A stretch of DNA of 5,181 bases from CATOSK01 sp034423195 (GTDB lineage Bacteria > Chloroflexota > Dehalococcoidia > Lucifugimonadales > UBA3495), in contig DAOUIZ010000049.1 in the NCBI GenBank assembly GCA_034423195.1, forward strand, positions 1 through 5,181. The letters are read 5' to 3'. The notes below the pieces were generated by a model. The model saw nothing but the letters and a program-made list of their open reading frames with translations, made no database searches and was not told the DNA's origin. Below, in pieces: positions 1 to 4,884 of the stretch. Every line of letters begins with the position of its first letter. Within the stretch, counting starts at the first letter, position 1. The position numbers were made by a program, and so were the translations under genes.

Positions 1-113
1 AGAATGGGGAGAATGCTGGCCCCGATCTGCTGACCGGCCCAGGTTCCCAGCCCGATTCCGCAGGCGACCACCAGGAAAAGACTGAACCACACCACGCCGT
101 TGACCTGGGGACG
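1..113. repeat. 113-base terminal direct repeat, left copy
   Basis: Bases 1-113 are identical, base for base, to 5069-5181 in the same orientation. Such exact terminal overlap is the usual trace of a circular or tandemly repeated molecule in a short-read assembly. The implied unit is 5,068 bases. Confidence 0.98.
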
Positions 114-182
114 AGATGATCCGACGGTTCTCAGCAGGGCAAACTCCGTCTGCCGTTCCCTGGTGCCGGCCTCTATGGAAAG
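1..182 (-). pseudogene. FtsX-like permease fragment (left copy, 5'-truncated)
   Basis: Read on the minus strand from 182, the frame gives LSIEAGTRERQTEFALLRTV and then GSSRPQVNGVVWFSLFLVV. This is the cytoplasmic RxRxxEFALLRxxG loop and the following membrane helix typical of FtsX permeases. Bases 1-113 duplicate 5069-5181, and 114-182 supply the stretch just upstream in the same frame. Upstream of about 182 the frame stays open to a stop at 272-270 but reads through the toxin gene in another frame, without permease character and without an ATG, GTG or TTG. The permease is therefore cut here, immediately after the toxin stop codon. Confidence 0.75.
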
Positions 183-439
183 TACCGGTAGATTTCGCCA
201 CGGGGCAGAAACCGGCGGAGGACGGCTGTCTTGCCGTCCATCGTGATGCCCAGGCGATAGTCGCCTGTTCTAATGCGGTAGTGCTGCCCTTCGGCCTGGA
301 GTCGCCTAACCCCGCTGACCTCCGTGATGTCGGCGGCTTCGATCAGTTCCTGGATCGTCCGGTCCAACCTGCGCCGGATCTGACTGGAGCCGAGCCGCCT
401 CACATCCCGGCTAAACTGGCGGCTGGGTTCAACCGTCAT
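173..439 (-). CDS. RelE/ParE-superfamily toxin
   Basis: An 88-residue basic protein with the RelE/ParE fold pattern: an N-terminal strand (MTVEPSRQFSRDVRRL), two helices (about 18-36), a GVRRL segment at 43-47, the hallmark YRIRTGDYR at 54-62, a further strand, and a basic ending FLPRGEIYRYFP at 77-88. RelE members cleave mRNA on the ribosome and ParE members poison gyrase; the sequence alone does not decide which. The start ATG 439-437 overlaps the stop of the antitoxin-like gene by 11 bases and has no good Shine-Dalgarno just upstream, so translation probably depends on the upstream gene. Its TAG stop (175-173) lies where truncated FtsX permease sequence begins in another frame. Length is normal for the family and the gene looks intact. 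Confidence 0.85.
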   Translation of the reverse strand: MTVEPSRQFSRDVRRLGSSQIRRRLDRTIQELIEAADITEVSGVRRLQAEGQHYRIRTGDYRLGITMDGKTAVLRRFLPRGEIYRYFP

Positions 440-932
440 CGGGTGTCCGCAGAATTTCCAGCACCTCCTCCAGACTCACGCGGTCATTGATGTCGCCCTC
501 TTCCATAGCCCGGAGCAAAGCTTGGTCCTCTTCCTCTTCGGACCGGGTTCCGTCCCAAAAGAAATCGGTCACGACCGCAGTTTCCTCGTTGGTCAGTCCG
601 TACAGATCGTACACCAGCCAGTCGATTTCCTCCTCCAACTCGCTGGTGTCGGTAGACGGGTCTGCGGCCTTCGCGGCCAGGATGCGGTCAACCAGGCGGG
701 CCAGCGGGCGCTGCTTGGCTGCGCTGAGCTTGCGGACGGGAATGTGCTGGCCGCGGGACAGGCACCAACGGGCTAGTGCGGAGCTTTGAATGGCGTTGAC
801 ATATTTGGACTGTGGTGACTCGTCCTCGCGGGGCGCGGCCTGTTCCCAACTACGCACCTTTTCGAGGATGACTTGTTCCGCCAACATAGCTCCCTGCTCC
901 GCTTGCGTATCCGGCTGGCGCTGACTTGCCAT
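429..932 (-). CDS. Antitoxin-like protein with a restriction-methyltransferase C-terminal motif
   Basis: A 167-residue soluble acidic protein. Residues 64-117 (IPVRKLS, then LVDRILAAKAADPSTDT, then LEEEIDWLVYDLYGLTNEE) match the pattern that ends many Eco57I/TaqI-like methyltransferase-restriction enzymes, where the LVYxLYGLT helix closes the specificity domain. After it come FFWDGTRSEEEED (124-136) and ALLRAMEEGD...VSLEEVLEIL (138-161), a layout common at the C-termini of antitoxins paired with RelE/ParE-type toxins. The first 60 residues are not recognised. The gene overlaps the downstream toxin by 11 bases (ATGACGGTTGA), indicating translational coupling, so an antitoxin role is likely. 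The ATG at 932 sits six bases after a TAGAAT box, supporting this start and leaderless translation. It may be the salvaged end of a former methyltransferase gene fused to an antitoxin tail, or a family using this domain as such. No methyltransferase catalytic motif is present. Confidence 0.75.
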   Translation of the reverse strand: MASQRQPDTQAEQGAMLAEQVILEKVRSWEQAAPREDESPQSKYVNAIQSSALARWCLSRGQHIPVRKLSAAKQRPLARLVDRILAAKAADPSTDTSELEEEIDWLVYDLYGLTNEETAVVTDFFWDGTRSEEEEDQALLRAMEEGDINDRVSLEEVLEILRTPDDG

Positions 933-938
933 GTCGCC

Positions 939-944
939 ATTCTA
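939..944 (-). promoter_or_regulatory. -10 box (TAGAAT) of the antitoxin-toxin pair
   Basis: On the minus strand the order is TAGAAT, GGCGAC, then ATG (932-930), again with exactly six bases between box and start codon, predicting a leaderless mRNA. No strong -35 element is seen; TTCACG occurs at 21-base spacing, a parallel to the TTCCTG at the other promoter that may be chance. Confidence 0.55.
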
Positions 945-1070
945 GCACGGCCCCGCCAGCCGCCTCGTGAACTGTGCGCCGATGCAGTAATGGAGAGTGG
1001 TTGATGCTTGCAGAATTAAGTGACTATCTCAGAGCCGGTGAGCGTATCGGGGATCCCCGCGTCCCCCTCC

Positions 1071-1113
1071 CGTCACCCCGCCGTATGTCGGGGGCGGGAA
1101 TCCAGACCCCCGT
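1071..1113. repeat. Dispersed palindromic repeat, copy downstream of the MazF-like gene
   Basis: The layout is CGTCA, CCCCGCC, a 10-base loop, GGCGGGA, then ATCCAGACCCCCGT. The arms pair over seven positions with one G-T pair. The segment GCGGGAATCCAGACCCCC (1094-1111) recurs exactly at 4781-4798. It fills most of the 201-base spacer 933-1133, in which I see no gene. The hairpin lacks a T-tract, so it is not a classical terminator. Confidence 0.65.
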
Positions 1114-1133
1114 AACTCTCCCCTCAACAAACG

Positions 1134-1464
1134 TCAGCGGGCGGCGAACAGCTCCCGGATAGCCGCCAAAACTTCGTTCAGCTTGGCTGTCGTGACATGG
1201 GCGACGGGTCGGCTCAACAAGTGCGTCTCCAGGGTACGCAGCTGCCGCGGACGCACCCAACTGTCCTGGTGCAACCGCCCCGACTCAATATCCTGCTGCG
1301 TAACCCCCACGTCTCCGGGCCGACCGGGGCGGCTGGTCAGTTCGCAGACAATCCAGTCCCCCCATCCCTGGCAACCCCACGTCGGCGACCACCAGGACCG
1401 GGCGTCTCTTGGAACCGCTCAAGTCAGTGAAATCGAAGGCAGTCAGGACAATGTCCCCGACCAC
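1134..1464 (-). pseudogene. MazF/PemK-like toxin gene with a single frameshift
   Basis: I reconstructed this gene by reading two frames; it is not one open frame. It starts at GTG 1464-1462, inside the restriction enzyme gene (22-base overlap), with GAGG seven bases upstream as a plausible ribosome binding site. The first frame gives VVGDIVL, then FDFTDLSGSKRRPVLVVAD, the classic MazF/PemK N-terminus with the conserved arginine after the SGS loop. A one-base shift at the C6 run 1358-1363 (G6 in the coding strand) then gives DWIVCELTS, a hydrophilic middle, DSWVRPRQLRTL and a helical C-terminus ending LFAAR at TGA 1136-1134. Repaired, the product would be 109 residues, normal for MazF/PemK ribonucleases that cut mRNA. 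Unrepaired, it stops after 59 residues. Removing one G is the simplest repair. It may be a true pseudogene, a phase-variable tract or a sequencing error. No separate antitoxin gene precedes it. Confidence 0.85.
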
Positions 1465-1580
1465 TCCCCATCCTCATCCCGGCTGGCCATGTCAGCGAGA
1501 TTCATCATGGACCATTCATGCTTGTCCCGGTCCCTGTAGACCACCAGCTCCCCATCCTCCCAGTACGCCATCCCGTCCAC
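1443..1580 (-). other. Acidic C-terminal tail of the restriction enzyme, antitoxin-like
   Basis: The specificity domain appears to end at RVSVETMEVV (residues 998-1007). The remaining 45 residues hold 12 acidic residues and the pattern EWSMMNLADMASRDEDGEW (1028-1046). This recalls, from memory, the C-terminal toxin-binding stretch of small antitoxins found beside MazF/PemK toxins (a Trp-Ser, a Leu-Ala pair, then an acidic cluster). Its codons run into the start of the MazF-like gene. Two in-frame ATG codons, at 1589-1587 and 1571-1569, could allow separate translation of a 48- or 42-residue antitoxin; the first has GGAG three bases upstream, closer than ideal. The antitoxin role is inferred, not shown. 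Confidence 0.45.
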
Positions 1581-4500
1581 CACCTCCATCGTCTCCACGC
1601 TCACCCTGCACACCCGCCCCAGCAGGTCGATCACCCGCTCCTTGTGGTCGGAAAACCGGTAGGTGTTGAACCGCTCCCGGATGGTCGGGTCCCGGGGCTT
1701 CCGCTCCTTGTACTGGTCCAGCACCCACTCCAGGGCCGACCGACTCCCCAGCCGGTACTCCCACGCCTGCGCCGGCACCCCCGCCAGCGTCGTCCGCTCA
1801 TCCAGCGTTATCGTCCCCCCCTCCTTGTCCGCCCGCAGGATGGCCCGCTTCGGCTCCACCCCCTCCCGTTCCACCCGCTCCAATGGATACGGCTCCACCG
1901 ACTCGAACCCGATGTGCAGGTCCAGCAGCCGCTGCCCCATCTCCGCCCAGTGGCGGAAGTCCCGGTAGAACGGCAGGCGTGGAAACTCCCGCAGCAGGTC
2001 CACCGCGTACTCCTGCCGGTACACCGGATCGTGCAGCACGGCGTAGGTGTACGCGAAAATCTCCTCCGCCGTGATGGACTCGTCGCCGTAGTGCTCCCGC
2101 ACCCGCCGCAGCCCCCACTCCGTGATGTTGCTCACCCGCTCCCCATACCTGGTGTAGCGGTAGAGGGGGAGACATTGGGTTTTTTCCAGCAAATCGAAGT
2201 TTGGCAGCTTGTCGGTAGCCAACGCTTGAAAAGGTTTTGAGGAAGACAGGCCAGAGAGCGTGATAATCACGTTGGGTTCTCGCAGGGCGTTCCCGAACAT
2301 TTCGAAGTGGTTGCTGGTAAGCCGGTCGCTCATTATCGCTTCGGAGTAGTAATACTTTGCTACGAAAGGGCGATATACACATTGGACGTGGTTGGCCTCG
2401 TTATAAGCGACTCGCCTTTTGTCCAAAAATTTATTGCGTAACCCTTCGCTCCATTTTAGGGTCGTGGGAAACGACATGTCGTTGCAGCTGAGCAGTTCGT
2501 TGTAGGTTTCTACGAAAAAACCCACTTTGTTCCGAAGACTATGCAAGCTAAAGTCATGAACCCATTCGTCTCTTGCAGTGTTTACCCCCGGAGCACTGAG
2601 TTTAAACACTGCTCGTTCATGGTTAACGCTCTTGGTCAGCTTCGTCAGTCGGTCAGCAATAGGTATTAGCAGCTCGAAATTGCTATTGGACTGATTCAAC
2701 CAGTTGCCCGCAACATCTGGTCTGATTTCGTTAAATGCCAGTCCTGCCAATGATGCGTTTTTGACGTAGTTCACTTTGTCCCGCGATCGGGCGTAGTCGC
2801 CAATGGTGTGGTGGAAGATTCTGAAACCATTCGAACCTTCACGGCGGACCAGGAAGTACACAGCCACTCCCACCCGAATTTTGTCGTCGAAAATATTGCC
2901 AGCTTCTCGCTTCCTTCGCTCTCCGCTAGTACGAGCATTTCCCTTGAGGTCTACCACCCACAGTTCGTTGAATTCTTGAGCGACCACCTTCCGAAAGCCG
3001 TCGTCCTGCCGAGCGTCGAGAAATGCGCTGTTGCTTACAAACCCGATGATCCCGTCGTCCGCCAGCCGGTCCGACGCCCACCGGATGAACCGCTTGTACA
3101 TGTCGTACTGCTTGGTCTTCTGCGCCGTGCTGCTGGCGATGTACGTGTCCCGGATGCGCCCGTCTATCGCGTCATACACACGGTTCTTGTTGTTGTCGTT
3201 CTCGTTCTGCTGGTTGGCGTTGTACGGCGGGTTGCCGATGATTACGCTGATGGGCTTCTCGTTCTGCTCCTGGATTCTGATCCAGTTCTCCTCCGACAGT
3301 CCTCCCAGGTTGAACGCCCCCGTTCGCTCCACCGCTCCCCCCGTCGCCCCCTGCTCCTGCCAGTCCAGGTTGTCCAGCGTGTCCACGAAGCACAGGTTGG
3401 GAAACTCCACGTACCGCCCCGTCCGCTGCCGGTAGGTGTACGCGATGTTCAGGTTGGCGATGTAGTAGGGCAGGATCGCCACTTCGTTGGCGTGGATCTC
3501 GTTCCGGTACTTGCGCTCCAGCCGCTCCAGTGGCAGGTGGTTGATCAGGTTGGTCACGAAGGTCCCCGTCCCCGTCGCCGGGTCCAGTATCTGCACGTTC
3601 TCGTCCGCCAGGGTCTTCCCGAAGTGCCTCTCCAGCAGGTAGTCCGCCCCCCGGATGATGAAGTCCACCACCTCGTTGGGCGTGTACACCACCCCCAGCC
3701 GGTCCGCCGCCGCCGGGTTGTAGGCCGTGTAGAAGTCCTCGTAGATGGCCTTGAGGAACTGCTGCTTCTCGGCGTAGTCCGCTATCTCGTCCGCCGCCCG
3801 CCCGATGACCCCGTAGTAGGCCCGCAGCCGCTCGATGGCCTCCCGCCGCACGTCCCCGGTGAAGAAGGTGCGCTCCAGCCCGTCCAGTTGGCGCGCCACG
3901 TTGTTCTCCCGGTGGAACTGGTCCTCGGCGAACACCCGCAGGAAGATATCCTTGGTCAGGATGTGCTGCAGCAGCATCTCCCGCACGTCCGCCGGGGAGA
4001 CCGCCGGCCCTATCGTCTTCCGGCACAGCTCCAGGAACGCCGCCGCCGCTTCCTGGTATTCCGGGTTCTCCGTCTCCGCCTCGGCCACCGTGGCCCGCAG
4101 ATTCTCCAGCACCGCCGGCAGGTCCGCCTTGAACTGTCCCTGGGCCTGCCGGAACTCTTGGATCTCCGGCAGCTCGTAGTCGAGAAACACCCGGATCAGC
4201 CGGTGCAGCTCCCCGTCCCGGGACATGTCCACCCGCATCGCCTCGCCGCCGTTCTGCACCAGCACCGCCGTCTGCGAGTCCTCGAAGATGATGTTGTCCT
4301 TGGGGTACCCCCGGTTGAACTTGGCCTGTATCTCGGCGTCCAGGTCGTCGTGGCTGTCCTTCGCCTCCCAGTACCCCCGCGCCATCCGCAGCGAGTCCTT
4401 GACGGTGCCGTCGGGCTTGTTGCTCAGGGATGTCTTCAACTCGGGTACCAGGACCAGCTTCTCCCGGTGATCGCGGCAGTAGGAGTCCAGGCAGTTCTGG

Positions 4501-4598
4501 AAGGCAGGCCGGATGTTCTCCTCATTGTCGGAGCCGCCGAACTCGATCAGCTCCTTGAGACGGACGCGGTACTGGTCGATGTGCGGGTAGGAAGGCAT
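1443..4598 (-). CDS. Single-chain type IIG-like restriction-modification enzyme with type ISP-like specificity domain
   Basis: This 1,051-residue enzyme is predicted to methylate adenine-N6 in its target and to cleave unmodified DNA. Visible in order: an N-terminal PD-(D/E)XK nuclease with PD at residues 62-63 and EAK at 78-80; a helical connector (about 130-295); an Eco57I-type N6-adenine methyltransferase with GVVYTPNEVVDF at 302-313, motif I DPATGTGTF at 339-347 and motif IV NPPYN at 456-460; then a long specificity region (about 560-1005) whose later part, around EEIFAYTYAVLHDPVYR (845-861), resembles the C-terminal domain of type ISP enzymes such as LlaBIII. No Walker A or other helicase motif is seen, so it is shorter than true type ISP proteins (about 1,600 residues). 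The ATG at 4598 was chosen because family-like sequence starts there and a TATAAT box lies six bases upstream; the frame stays open to 4871 but that part is repeat-like. The last 45 residues are an acidic tail beyond the usual end of the domain. Target sequence is unknown. Confidence 0.93.
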   Translation of the reverse strand: MPSYPHIDQYRVRLKELIEFGGSDNEENIRPAFQNCLDSYCRDHREKLVLVPELKTSLSNKPDGTVKDSLRMARGYWEAKDSHDDLDAEIQAKFNRGYPKDNIIFEDSQTAVLVQNGGEAMRVDMSRDGELHRLIRVFLDYELPEIQEFRQAQGQFKADLPAVLENLRATVAEAETENPEYQEAAAAFLELCRKTIGPAVSPADVREMLLQHILTKDIFLRVFAEDQFHRENNVARQLDGLERTFFTGDVRREAIERLRAYYGVIGRAADEIADYAEKQQFLKAIYEDFYTAYNPAAADRLGVVYTPNEVVDFIIRGADYLLERHFGKTLADENVQILDPATGTGTFVTNLINHLPLERLERKYRNEIHANEVAILPYYIANLNIAYTYRQRTGRYVEFPNLCFVDTLDNLDWQEQGATGGAVERTGAFNLGGLSEENWIRIQEQNEKPISVIIGNPPYNANQQNENDNNKNRVYDAIDGRIRDTYIASSTAQKTKQYDMYKRFIRWASDRLADDGIIGFVSNSAFLDARQDDGFRKVVAQEFNELWVVDLKGNARTSGERRKREAGNIFDDKIRVGVAVYFLVRREGSNGFRIFHHTIGDYARSRDKVNYVKNASLAGLAFNEIRPDVAGNWLNQSNSNFELLIPIADRLTKLTKSVNHERAVFKLSAPGVNTARDEWVHDFSLHSLRNKVGFFVETYNELLSCNDMSFPTTLKWSEGLRNKFLDKRRVAYNEANHVQCVYRPFVAKYYYSEAIMSDRLTSNHFEMFGNALREPNVIITLSGLSSSKPFQALATDKLPNFDLLEKTQCLPLYRYTRYGERVSNITEWGLRRVREHYGDESITAEEIFAYTYAVLHDPVYRQEYAVDLLREFPRLPFYRDFRHWAEMGQRLLDLHIGFESVEPYPLERVEREGVEPKRAILRADKEGGTITLDERTTLAGVPAQAWEYRLGSRSALEWVLDQYKERKPRDPTIRERFNTYRFSDHKERVIDLLGRVCRVSVETMEVVDGMAYWEDGELVVYRDRDKHEWSMMNLADMASRDEDGEWSGTLS

Positions 4599-4604
4599 AA
4601 AGGG

Positions 4605-4610
4605 ATTATA
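4605..4610 (-). promoter_or_regulatory. Perfect -10 box (TATAAT) of the restriction enzyme gene
   Basis: On the minus strand the order is TATAAT, CCCTTT, then ATG (4598-4596). A transcript starting about seven bases after the box would begin at the ATG itself, so the mRNA is probably leaderless; no Shine-Dalgarno could fit. The -35 region is weak: TGCCTC lies at 17-base spacing and TTCCTG at 21. The same six-base geometry is seen upstream of the antitoxin-like gene. Confidence 0.7.
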
Positions 4611-4619
4611 CTCCAGTCG

Positions 4620-4637
4620 TTCCTGCGGAGGCAGGAA
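4620..4637. repeat. Inverted repeat TTCCTGC-N4-GCAGGAA
   Basis: A perfect 7-base palindrome with a 4-base loop just upstream of the restriction enzyme's -10 box, occupying its -35 region. With its flanks (GTCG before, CCCA after) it looks like a dispersed palindromic repeat unit of the form GTCATTCCTGCG...GCAGGAATCCA. It could also serve as a regulator-binding site, but nothing here proves that. Confidence 0.6.
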
Positions 4638-4700
4638 CCCATCAGCCCTCCAACAACCGCCGTACCCGGCGCAGAAACCCCTCCCTCCCCAAAATCGGCC

Positions 4701-4801
4701 CGTCATCCCGTTACTCCCCGTCGTTCCTGCAGCGGAGCCGCCCAGCGCTCTTAGACAAGCCTGTCCCCCCGTAGGCGTCTGCGGGAATCCAGACCCCCCG
4801 T
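4701..4801. repeat. Dispersed palindromic repeat remnants in the FtsX-restriction enzyme spacer
   Basis: This part of the 286-base spacer contains CGTCATCCCG (4701-4710), GTCGTTCCTGC (4720-4730) and GCGGGAATCCAGACCCCC (4781-4798). These are pieces of the same repeat family seen at 1071-1113 and 4616-4641. I see no gene in the spacer 4599-4884. The open frame through it joins the restriction enzyme frame but has repeat-like, low-complexity content rich in Gly and Pro. Confidence 0.55.
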
Positions 4802-4884
4802 TCCCGTTTCGCGGGTTTAGGCCTCCGGCAAGGACGTTTTCAGATACTCTCCAGGCCGCCCCGGGACCCAAACCTTACACCCCC

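Noticed and set aside
1024..1260. A 78-codon minus-strand frame ending in the spacer
   Set aside because: It overlaps the second half of the MazF-like gene in a wrong frame and then runs through the palindromic repeat.
1357..1365. Programmed ribosomal frameshifting as the explanation for the split toxin
   Set aside because: The required shift is +1, for which the G6 tract offers no known strong stimulator. Mutation, slippage during transcription or sequencing error are simpler.
1798..2382. Minus-strand frames of 194 and 82 codons (also 1516-1764) inside the restriction enzyme gene, and a 284-codon frame at 3172-4026
   Set aside because: They are out-of-frame shadows rich in Gly, Ala and Arg, with no recognisable motifs, fully covered by the real enzyme gene.
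2808..4754. Long plus-strand open frame of 648 codons opposite the restriction enzyme gene
   Set aside because: It is very rich in Val, Leu, Arg and Pro, with no domain pattern, as expected for the antisense of a GC-rich gene. The minus strand carries unmistakable catalytic motifs over the same bases.
4803..4815. Short hairpin CCCG-TTTCG-CGGG after the FtsX fragment as a terminator
   Set aside because: The stem has only four pairs and no T-tract follows on the minus strand.
4599..4871. N-terminal extension of the restriction enzyme frame to an ATG at 4871
   Set aside because: The extra 91 residues are Gly-rich, cover dispersed repeat sequence and overlap the end of the FtsX frame. A perfect -10 box lies immediately before the ATG at 4598.
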